From Halichondria panicea (lineage: Eukaryota; Porifera; Demospongiae; Suberitida; Halichondriidae), in the NCBI RefSeq assembly GCF_963675165.1, contig NC_087378.1, forward strand, positions 4,583,205 through 4,647,204: DNA of 64,000 nt, in the 5' to 3' direction. The notes beneath the pieces were generated by a model. It was not told where the DNA came from. It was given only the letters and a program-made list of their open reading frames with translations, and searched no databases. Numbering within the stretch: position 1 is the first letter of the stretch; each line of letters opens with the position of its first letter. Of the stretch, positions 53,980 through 62,838 are shown piece after piece. Position numbers and translations under genes: made by a program.

Positions 53980-54017
53980 GTGTGACACCCCAGCCTCAAG
54001 AGAACCATCAAGCATGA
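53980..54017 (+). CDS. Terminal exon with stop codon
   Basis: Acceptor AG at 53978-53979. In phase with 53914 it reads GVTPQPQENHQA and stops (TGA, 54015-54017). It would close the ankyrin gene. Confidence 0.5.
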
Positions 54018-54159
54018 AAGAGTTGCGTTCAGTCGTGCAAAGGCAACTTAATAATAATAATAATCGCCACGTTCATTTTCACGAGCAATGTAGTTATGTA
54101 ATTAAAAAACGGCCTTTTGTGACGCAATATGCAATATGGTCCAACCCACTGTGTCTGTG

Positions 54160-54440
54160 GCCAGACGTTCTCTATTCAACATGCTCTCTCATGCCCAAGA
54201 GGAGGCTACCCCAGCATAAGGCACAACGAGCTAAGAGATAAAACTGCCTCTCTATACTGAAAGAAACCTACCATGGTGTCGCAACGGAGCCAACTCTACA
54301 ACCAGTGACAAGTGAAACCTTTGAAGGTGCCTCAGCAGAGACGGAAACGGTTTCAGATAATGAAGAGGATCTCGTCATTCGAGCAATGGTCTATTTTGGT
54401 GATTTCCTCAGACAGAAAAAAGTATGAAGGAAAGTTAAAG
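54160..54440 (+). pseudogene. Non-LTR retrotransposon tail fragment
   Basis: Pieces in two frames read GGYPSIRHNELRDKTASLY and then KETYHGVATEPTLQPVTSET, EGASAETETVSDNEEDLVIR. The order RHNExRDxTAxL ... VxxEPxLQPxxxE is one I associate with the part downstream of the RT domain in animal non-LTR elements. A stop and a frameshift separate the parts. It is a short inactive relic directly 3' of the ankyrin gene. Confidence 0.5.
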
Positions 54441-54679
54441 AGAAAAGAAAACGCAATACGAACAAAGCGATCTAGAAGCTGAAGAGTTGAAGCCACTGCC
54501 TCTCTTAACTGGATACTAGCCACTGATGCTTGTGTCAATTACTTATCAATTTTCTAATACAGAACCAAAATTAAAATTATGCGCATGTGCAACCGACTAA
54601 GACCCATTGGCAGTAAACCTTATTGGCAGTAAACCTTCGAGGCTGTTACGAGTCAATAGCAGTATAGTAGCCTTTCATT

Positions 54680-55060
54680 CACACTGTTGCAAAAAGGTCC
54701 TCGACTCAATAAAAACAACAAAGGCAAAAAAGAGGCGGCTACAGTTGAAGAAACAAAGGACATACGAAGCACAGCAACGAAAACTGTGGTCAAATAAACA
54801 TGAACACCACACCTACGCGGAGAGGATGAGGATATGGTTGAAAAGGTCGAGATTGTCAAGGGAGCAAAGGAAAAGAGAAAGTGCAAGTGTGGATCCAGTA
54901 GCCATTCCTTACCAACTCACAGAAACTACTGTCCAAACAACCCCAACAATTTAAAACTTGCCGCAAACAGTGGCGCAACACCGATTGGCAATCTCGCTGA
55001 GAAAGAGTTTGGAACACCGATTGGCAATCTCGCTGAGAAAGAGTTTGGTGATTCCAGATA
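54680..55060 (+). pseudogene. Basic region plus zinc-knuckle-like motif
   Basis: A strongly basic stretch (KAKKRRLQLKKQRTYEAQQR, 54720-54780) is followed in another frame by KCKCGSSSHSLPTHRNYCPN (54878), a CxCxxxxHxxxxxxxC zinc-knuckle-like motif found at the ends of some transposon proteins. Behind it, the 12-residue block TPIGNLAEKEFG is present twice because of a 36-bp tandem duplication (about 54978-55050). Family unknown. Confidence 0.45.
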
Positions 55061-56479
55061 GAATAGAAGTCATGAATAGTGGCTTCTTCAATGCAAAATT
55101 TCTCTAACGATCGGGCGATCGATGATCAAGTCTGACGTAATAGTTGACGTACTCAACTGGCACGGGATAATGATCTGTCTTCTCCCAATGAATTTGGAAC
55201 CCTCGCTGAGACGAAAAGGAAATTTAGTCAGTGTTGTTATGGTTTTATTGTCAACATCCTATTTTTAACTATTATTATTTTTACTCTTGAACACTGTGCC
55301 TCTGGAGGGCCTCGTGGGGAGTGATGACGGGCCGACGTGTGTGTACAAGTGTGTGTGTCACTCATCATGTGTGGTGGGGAGGGGGAGAAGAAACAAACCA
55401 TCTCTTATTCTCATTCTGAGTCTCATTCACAAAGGTAATGAGATCGGACGTGACGTGGTCAACATTTGCTGCTGCTCTAATCCGAACAGGATCCGGAGGA
55501 GCTCGACATCGATGCCTTTGAGGATGCCATCACTAGTGCATGTATGTGGAGCACTTGCAGGACCTGCCCTATGAACTCACGAGTACGCTATGCCAGCAGT
55601 TCTCTTCAGTTTAATCATTAATTTTGTGTTATGTTTTATCACAATTAACTTACATGTAATAATATAATTATGTTCAGTTTAAAAAAAAATTGCACAAGCT
55701 ATCATGTCAAAATGTGATGGGACTAGCGCTCTAGTGCTGTCTAGTGCAGTCTATGTCATCACATTTTTCGCCGCGGTTTAAACCGCCATGTGTTTCAAAA
55801 GGAGGCGATTTGCAATTGCAGATCCGCAATGTCAATTTTTTAAGGGGGGAATAAAGCCCAAGAAATAAATAACATAAATAATAAATACTGAGGGGAAAAA
55901 TTGCCTGAGGCCGTCATTTAATGCGCACGACCCCTCACTCAAATACGTAATGCACCCATTCTACTTTTATATCAAACGTTGAACTGTAATTGTTAGTGAT
56001 CCAACACAGGCCAAGCGATCATTTAATCACTGAATTGTCATTCATCAATCATCACTTTTTGTAGATTTACAATGACAATGTATGTCTCGAGTTGTATAAT
56101 TGTATAAAGCTTAATTAAGAGCCGTATGTGAAAATGAACATGCATGGCAGTACATATAAAACGTGCACTTATTAAAATACACAACAATGTTCAGTTTGGC
56201 TCAAAACAATCAGGCAGCTGTTCCGTATGAGATGCATCGTTGATTGTCCCCTTGCAATAAGCCCGCTTGAACTATAGCATTCTATCAGGAAAATTAAATT
56301 ATAAGAGGTGTCGTTTTCTTCAATATCGATATTACGATGTTGTCTAACACATACTTTGAAGCAATTAATTTGTTGACCATATCCTCCACATAGTAACAGC
56401 TACTAAATACACAAATGGAAGAACTCAAAACATTCCGGTAAGAACAAAAGAAAAGTTAACAAAATGAACTGCTTTCAGG
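55061..56479. other. No gene recognised
   Basis: A piece near 55490-55600 reads EELDIDAFEDAITSACMWST but is isolated. A palindromic GCGGTTTAAACCGC lies near 55780. Otherwise AT-rich. Confidence 0.45.
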
Positions 56480-56985
56480 CTATAGCTGAAGCTGAAGCAC
56501 CATAATCAGAACAATATTCAACATCATCACAATATCGATTAATATATAAGTTGTAGATACGAAACTGCTCTTTGTATGGCTGTACCAGTAGCTGGACGAT
56601 GACAAAAACATGGTACATATGAGATAGCAATGAATATTTCGTGAGAGGGCGAACAAGACAAACATAATGATATGAGAGAGAAAGAACGTTATAGAAAAGC
56701 ATCGACAGTCACGAGTTCCATTTGTCCCGTCCTTGTAGTAACCTTGATAACAGTAAACAAACATATCAACGTGTTGACGCTGAATTTTAAACTTGTTCAG
56801 AACTCGTTGAAACCAACGCATTGGATAGATGACAAGAAATACAAGTGGAAAGATAATCACCAAGATCAAAACAAACAAAGCAGTGATAGCGTAGGGAAGG
56901 TGTTCTTTACTGAAGTAATCCACAGATGAGAGAACATAGCGGACACTATACTCTTTAATCCTGAGACAAATCAAGCCTTCCAAAC
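56480..56985 (-). CDS. C-terminal exon of a multipass membrane protein, with a local frame disturbance
   Basis: Begins after an AG acceptor (56987-56986 on the minus strand). Reads EGLICLRIKEYSVRYVLSSV, then a long hydrophobic helix (ITALFVLILVIIFPLVFLVI), YPMRWFQRVLNKFKIQRQHV, and the motif YCYQGYYKDGTNGTRDCRCF. More hydrophobic helices follow, ending in MMLNIVLIMVLQLQL and a stop. The GTNGTRDCR loop between helices is one I associate with membrane-anchored, often large extracellular proteins of sponges and other animals. Near 56575-56620 the expected QPYKEQFRIYN lies in a neighbouring frame while both sides stay in the main frame, so two compensating indels are present. Upstream exons are not found. 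Confidence 0.6.
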
Positions 56986-58187
56986 CTGAAAGTAATTTCT
57001 TTTACTCCACAATCACACTGGAAGTGAAAACTTACTCCCATTCCACCGTCTAAAGTAGTTCGTTTTTCTAGTGGTACAAATAGAAGTAATTACTAAACTT
57101 TCAGTGTAAACAAAGGTTAATTTATAGCTCACAAGTCATTTCTGCGCATGGGCATCTGAAGGCCAAACAAGACCAAGCAGCAGACCGCAGAGGTCCTTAG
57201 TGATGTGAGCTCAGGCAAGCACTTTCGGTCACTTTCGGCCGTAACAAACCACCACACCTTGCACAAAAGTACTGTACATGTTTGGGTTCGAGACTCTTAA
57301 ACGAATTGTGTAGTTTTATGTACTGAATCCCCTGAGCAACCACTAATTAGATCTAACCCACCACCCCCCGCGTCTGCTCTCACGTTACAGGTGTATTTGA
57401 GTACCAGAGAGTCACCATCACAGATCAACAAAGTTATTGGGAAACAACACACATGTCTTATAATACTGTTACAAAAAGCACATAATTGTCGTGGTCAACG
57501 AATCAGTCCAAGAAGAGGAGGGGCATAACCTGTTGAAAAATAATTGAAATCACCCATTTAGGGAGTTAAAATGATGTACGCAAGCAGCTAACCTAAAGTC
57601 TGTCAATTTGTCACACTACATGGTCCGTACTAAACAGACAGTTCGTAGACATTCCTCTTCTTCAATGAGTTAGCCAAGGTAGAGAAGCTAGTCGCGCGGA
57701 AAAAAATCTAGCCAAGAGCTTAATATGGGCTGTTCGTACATCAAAGTGAAGTCTGTTGGGACATGCCCCAACCACCAGCTCTATACTATATTAACACATA
57801 TACTGTAAAAAGAGATGTGCCATTTATAGCATGCGTGTATAGCGTGTTAGACATGTGTCAAACTGCTTAAACGGCTGACTGCAGAACTTCTTTCTGAGAC
57901 ATGATAATTATTATATGTACACATGTAGTTCTTGTCAGTTGCTCGGAAAACTTTAATTACAGGGATCTGGATCTAAACATCCACCAAGGTATGCGTTCAA
58001 TAGTGTCTACTGAGTCATTCTAGAGTGCGGGACAATATACAACCTGAGTATGTGCAGTAAGTGAAAATTGCAGAGAGCCACCAGACAATTGAAGGGATGG
58101 GTGCAGGCCATGGCTCGTCGTGTAGTATTCCCAACCGAGCGTGAATTAGATGGCCACGAGGAGTGGATACGGTGCATGGCCCTGAAG
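56986..58187. other. No gene recognised; one relic of the ankyrin exon
   Basis: 57728-57785 (GGCTGTTCGTACATCAAAGT ... GCCCCAACCACCAGCTCTA) is a short, decayed copy of the start of the ankyrin exon at 44348, 13 kb away. The remainder has no recognised coding region. Confidence 0.5.
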
Positions 58188-58199
58188 GTCAATTAGCAG

Positions 58200-58345
58200 T
58201 TGTGTTCTCAACTTGGTGTTCTGAAATTGAGCTTCGCTATTTAGTGTTCTCAACTTGGTGTTCTGCACTTGAGCTTCGCTATATACATGTAGTTGAGCTT
58301 TTGCTAGTTGAGCTTCGCTAGTCGAGTCTTCGCTAGTTAAGCCTC
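58200..58345. repeat. 42-bp tandem repeat and GAGCTTCGCTA motif cluster
   Basis: GTGTTCTCAACTTGGTGTTC occurs at 58202 and 58244 (period 42), followed by several GAGCTTCGCTAGT variants to about 58335. The minus-strand open frame here is repetitive (SEAQxQNTKLRT) and is a by-product. Confidence 0.8.
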
Positions 58346-58365
58346 TGATAATTTGATTTAGGTAT

Positions 58366-58610
58366 AGAACCTCGCTAATCCGGACCCCTTTAATCCGAAA
58401 CCTCGCAAATCCGGACAAAATGGCAAACTGAAAAAGAGGAGGGGCTGTCAGTAGAATAGAGTACTGCGCATGCGCAATTTAAATTGCTTAGCTGAATCAG
58501 CAATAATTTTATTGATAAACTACTCAAGACAATGGCCACTGCAAAGAAAACGAAGAGGGAGCTCACAAGACTCACTGTATTGGAGATAAAGTTGAGATAA
58601 AGGCTAGCAG
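58366..58610 (+). mobile_element. pogo/Tigger-like 5' end with transposase start
   Basis: AACCTCGCTAATCCGGAC (58369) and CCTCGCAAATCCGGACAAAA (58401) are tandem versions of the terminal motif typical of pogo/Tigger elements. ATG at 58532 then opens MATAKKTKRELTRLTVLEIK, which resembles the start of pogo-type transposases (basic, then a CENP-B-like helix-turn-helix). The frame breaks at about 58595 and no DDE domain follows. Truncated copy. Confidence 0.5.
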
Positions 58611-58668
58611 CTTCCCTTCTGGCCACAGTAATAACATAATACATGTACCAGAAAACTGACGACAGGCT

Positions 58669-58793
58669 TCCGTTACGACAGGAGGTCAGGTTTCAAGCTA
58701 ATGTTAGCAACTATAGTTGCAGCCCAATCGCGCAAGCAAGGTAAAATTGAAATCCTGACATTAGCTTGAAACACGACCTCCCGTCGTAACGCA
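58669..58793. repeat. 125-bp inverted repeat
   Basis: CCGTTACGACAGGAGGTC ... TTTCAAGCTAATGT on the left mirrors ACATTAGCTTGAAAC ... GACCTCCCGTCGTAACG on the right, with about 55 bp between. Hairpin-forming and MITE-sized; no clear target duplication. Confidence 0.75.
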
Positions 58794-59384
58794 AGGCCGA
58801 GCCTGGCCCCAACTAGATGGGTTGCAGCATGCAATTAGAGTGGGCATAATCTCGGTAGAGTACGGCACATGTACACAACAATGGCGAGACTAGTGTACAT
58901 AATCTTACAGAGGGTTAGTACGCCCAGGGCACAGAAAATACCACCGTTATTTATTGATTGCTACACTACTCTCTACTTTTTCTTTATCATGCCAAGTAGG
59001 CACACGTACCTATCCACCTGATGGAGCAAACTCCCCATCTGCTGGATTGCTTATGTTTTACATACAGTACAGCTATATATGCATCAGATGGATGCGCATA
59101 ACAAAAAACAGGCACCTTTTTCTAAGCGACAAAAATATGTACATGTATTACCGCAACTGTTGGCGCTTTTTTAGAATTGTAATCAGCCTTAGTTAGAAAT
59201 GCACGCAGTTTAGAATTATGGTACTCACATCAGTATCCACCGTTTGCGTGTGAGTGGATTCAATAGTAAATTTGTTAGTCTTTGTTGTACTATGGTCACC
59301 CACGTGGTTGATTAAACTATTAGTGTCAAAAGAGAAATCGCCATCACAACTCTAGGCTCATACAAGGAGCACCGATCTTACTGA
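58794..59384. other. No gene recognised
   Basis: An open stretch at 58954-59196 has no recognised domain. Confidence 0.45.
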
Positions 59385-59475
59385 GATGGCACAAACAAGC
59401 GTCTGGAAGCAAGTAGACTTGCCAGAGCCGGTAGGTACTGACAGAAAAACACCCACCACTCTACCACAGTACAAA
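59385..59475 (-). CDS. RecQ-like helicase P-loop exon fragment
   Basis: The minus strand reads VVGVFLSVPTGSGKSTCFQT followed by LVCAISVRSV. PTGSGKSxCFQ is the Walker A motif I of superfamily 2 helicases, and the trailing C(F/Y)Q is particularly RecQ-like. Upstream residues (SSVEKSGFVFFCTV in another frame) resemble the Q-motif region after a frameshift. Motifs II-VI are not seen nearby. Sponge-type genomes carry many RecQ-like transposon-associated copies, so this is probably a relic. Confidence 0.4.
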
Positions 59476-59830
59476 AGAAGACAAAACCGGACTTTTCAAC
59501 ACTGGAGAGAGCTTGAGCAAAAGCAGAACAGAAGTAGAAGTCATCACAACAAAACTAGTCACTAGTCTAGGTCATAAATGTTGTAAGTAGCTGTGTTATT
59601 TTATTAAAACTGCTGTGATTTGTGCAATGACATCGATCATTGTAAAATATAGACTAATTTACTAAGATATCTCGATCCCCAAGAATCTTGGGGCAATTGA
59701 CGCATGCGCAGACAGTGTATACCAGGTCGTCTTTCTCAATTGAGAGCGGCCTGGAATCGAGGCTAACACAGACAGTTCCTACAAAGTCAACTAGCTTTTC
59801 AGAGTAACTGACATGTGGGTACACACACAC

Positions 59831-59986
59831 CAGGGCTGAATCCAGGATTTTGGATCAGGGGGGGGACAAATTGGGCAAATTAAAAATGTAGGAGGGGCAA
59901 AGGCAAAGTCATCAGAATTAACAAACGAATCTGTCAGATCCTAGGGGGGGAGAATTACCCCCTCGCCCCCTCTCAATGCAGCCCTG
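59831..59986. mobile_element. hAT-like MITE, 156 bp
   Basis: Begins CAGGGCTGAATCCAGGATTT and ends CAATGCAGCCCTG, giving the CAGGGCTG terminal inverted repeat common in hAT-derived MITEs. The ends are extended by G-rich and C-rich runs that can pair. The flanks (ACACACAC and CACACTAC) are only loosely similar, so the 8-bp target duplication expected for hAT is not proven. Confidence 0.6.
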
Positions 59987-60199
59987 CACACTACGAATAC
60001 ACACTCACTTTGAGGGGCTGATCAAGGCTCCAAACGACAGCTCCAGATACTGGACTCCTCGGGGACGTTGTAAAAGATGAGGAAATAAACAGCGAGCTTG
60101 CCCAGTAGTACCAAACAATTGGAGCTGCCTCCTGTATATAGGTAGCATGACATTTAGTGCACGGTTAGATGATTGTATATACAATCGTTAGGAAGAGTA

Positions 60200-60681
60200 C
60201 ACATAGAACCGGTAGTATACATACAACGTCTCTATATAATTATGTACTCACATATCTATACTCACACGAGGGTACTTCCGTTTCCAATCCCTCTTCCTCT
60301 TCTATCTACAATAGAATATACGGGTTATGAAGGTAGCCCAAATGAATCAGCTGCACCTCTCAGGTGTTGGAGAGATCGAGAGAAGACACAATAATAATTC
60401 CAATACACTTGTATTTATTTTACCCTCCAATGCACGTGTGCACATAGAACCGGTAGTATACATACAACGTCTCTATATAATTATGTACTCACATATCTAT
60501 ACTCACACGAGGGTACTTCCGTTTCCAATCCCTCTTCCTCTTCTATCTACAATAGAATATACGGGTTATGAAGGTAGCCCAAATGAATCAGCTGCACCTC
60601 TCAGGTGTTGGAGAGATCGAGAGAAGACACAATAATAATTCCAATACACTTGTATTTATTTTACCCTCCAATGCACGTGTA
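60200..60681. repeat. Near-exact 241-bp tandem duplication
   Basis: Two copies (60200-60440 and 60441-60681), both running from CACATAGAACCGGTAGTATA to CCCTCCAATGCACGTGT, virtually identical. Each copy carries the family C end (TTTACCCTCCAATGCACGTG). Open frames across it are identical in both copies and appear non-coding. Confidence 0.95.
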
Positions 60682-60880
60682 CTTCCTCACCTGTGATACT
60701 TTCTTACTGCCTGCATGCTAGCTCGCTACTCTCTTACTGCCTAGCCTGTATGCTAGCTCTCTAGCGAGCTACTTATTTGAATATTGTATTCTAAAAAAAG
60801 CACAGAGCCCAGCCCCTTTTTTCTGAACTGACCTCTGACCCCATAAAGCTGCGGTCTTAAACAAGAGTCTGGTGTGTAGG
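60640..60880 (-). repeat. Dispersed repeat family C, copy 2
   Basis: Reverse complement of 39890-40110 (ACGTGTACTTCCTCACCTGT, AGAGCCCAGCCCCTTTTTTC, CTGAACTGACCTCTGACC). Overlaps the end of the 241-bp duplication. Confidence 0.7.
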
Positions 60881-61072
60881 TGTTCCTCTGGATCTTTTGC
60901 TGCTGATCTCTAGCTCTTGATATCTTGTGTACGATAGTGAATACACCGAGCTAATGGTACCATGTTTTGTTACTTTTAGAGTATCTAAAATTAATGTCAG
61001 ATATATTATTAAAAATATAACAGGTGGTTGGTGATCACAGAATATTTACAGAATATTTAACTATTTACAAGT

Positions 61073-62573
61073 TCAAGGCATTTGATGAATGGTCAACATG
61101 AGGTGTAGAAGTGCTAACAGTGGATCGAAGTCGCATAGTTCACCGTAGTACCACTTACCATATCTTTGTTGTACTCTTCCACTGGAAGTGTAGGTATGAA
61201 CCAAATCGAAGCACTGCCCATCAACCCAGTTGGGATTAACAATAATCAATAGTATCGTTTCAAAATGTTTTTCCAATTCAAGAGGAAAAGTCGAAGTGTT
61301 TTTTCAACTTTATCTTTTATGTTCTTATTCTGAATTGTTACTTGAATCCCAACCAGGGTGTTTGCAATCGGCTTGTCCTGGAGAGACAAAAAATCAATCC
61401 CTATGCAGCCCATTGGTGTCTCATACAAAAACCCTTTGTGTATGTTAGTAGGGTTACGGTCGTACAAAAGAGGATCAGTGTTCTTAAATGTTAAGGATAT
61501 CGTTTGTCTTTCTTCGATACTATGAACAGGACTAACACAAAGGTCCATTCTTTGGGAAAGGATGGTCGGAAATGCTCCCTCAAATACATCTCCTAAACCT
61601 GCTCTAGTGGAGACAGTACCGAATCGATTGTGGAACGGTACACAAAGGTTAGGACCGAGCAGCTCGATGAGAGTTTGATCTATCTGAAAATAGCAGTGCG
61701 GTACTGTAGCCAGGTCTTCGGTTTCTATGTAGACAAGGTTAGCCTTTAATAATACTGACTCCTTCGTTTGAACTAGGGTCAGGTTAACAGACCGAAGAGA
61801 AATTTTGAAGTAGCATGCGAGGAGAATCTTTACATCTGTAGGTGTTGCTGAATTAATTGGTAGAGCCTTAATTGCATTTGTGAACTCCGTTTTTATCGCA
61901 TCCTGAATTACCCAAGCACGCATCCCAGAACCAACATAAGCATAGCAGAGAAGCCGAGGTACTCCCTTTGTCGCGACAATGAGCTGCTGGACCTCCTCGG
62001 CAGAAATATCGCTTCTCAATTCTTTTGCGAAAGTTTGTGTTTCGGCATCTGTGAATTGCTTGCACCGGATGCGGCTTGCGCACCTAAAAATATAACTAAA
62101 CAAATTTTTGGTGGACTGGTCTGATTCTAGTTTGGCAATAAACCCTGACGATACGGCAAACACTACTCTATGGAAACGATGTAACAAAGACAGGACCGGC
62201 TTGATCATCTTAACTGTTGCATTCTTTGCCTCGTTTAAGTCGATCAACAAGACATGATTCGGCAAAAAATCTTTTGTTTCGATTGAAAACTCCACCACTT
62301 CGCTGCCAAGAACTCCTGTTACAGGCTTGTACTTGTCACTGATTTCCAATTGCTTTAACAGCCAAAAGAGCGTGGTTGTTTTTCCACATCCGGGACCACC
62401 GAGCAGGCACAAAATGTTATGACCCTTTCTGTCCGGATTTGTAACGAATTCGTATGCTTTCTTCATTTCTGCTGTGACAATAATTGTTGACTTAATCCCG
62501 AGCAGGTTTAGGGCTGGTGAATGTTTAAAAGGCACGTCATTGTCTTCATCCTCCCCCAGTTTAACAACACGGT
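61073..62573 (-). CDS. P-loop NTPase with nuclease-like C-terminus (Crinkler/RHS-type candidate)
   Basis: The longest open frame of the window. The exon begins after an AG acceptor (62575-62574) preceded by a T-rich tract, so upstream exons exist or are lost. The visible part has a Walker A motif GGPGCGKTT (near residue 46 counted from a Val codon at 62535), a Walker B VLLIDLNE (near 95), a sensor-like VVFAVSSGF, and a helical region with GVPRLLCYAY and later PFHNRFGT. Toward the end it reads GCIGIDFLSLQDKP ... LVGIQVTIQNKNIKDKVEK (about 376-410). A GxD ... xxxQVTxxxxxHx(I/V)K-like core after a P-loop domain is the architecture of CR (Crinkler-RHS-type) effectors. The main frame stops at 61246. 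A second frame continues (ILLIIVNPNWVDGQCFDLVH ... to 61073) as if one base were lost in an A run near 61280. NTPase call strong, CR assignment moderate. Confidence 0.7.
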
Positions 62574-62791
62574 CTGCAAAAAAGAAAAGACTGTGATAAC
62601 AACAATCAGGGTTAGGTATGGGTATACATTACGCTGGCTTAGATGCCGCTTAGTTTTTTTTATGTACACTAGCCAGAGGGAAGCTTTAACGTTGCTTGAG
62701 GCTTGTAGAAACTCTTGGTTGCAGAGTCTTCTTTGTGTTAATTCTTAATTAAAATTCTTATTTAAAACTGCATCGTAAACGATTAACAAGC

Positions 62792-62838
62792 AATATGGGA
62801 TTAATTACTCGTGCTATTAATCCCATATTACACGAGTA
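62792..62838. repeat. Two overlapping alternative hairpins
   Basis: AATATGGGATTAAT (62792) pairs with ATTAATCCCATATT (62816). TACTCGTG (62806) can instead pair with CACGAGTA (62831). The two stems are mutually exclusive. Confidence 0.7.

Noticed and set aside
57270-57310. tRNA-like B-box (GGTTCGAGACT)
   Set aside because: No A-box at the right distance and no cloverleaf could be drawn.
60173-60635. Two similar open frames read as duplicated genes
   Set aside because: They are the same non-coding 241-bp segment in tandem; composition and lack of motifs do not support protein.
61868-62083. Second minus-strand open frame inside the NTPase exon
   Set aside because: Out-of-frame shadow of the NTPase coding sequence.
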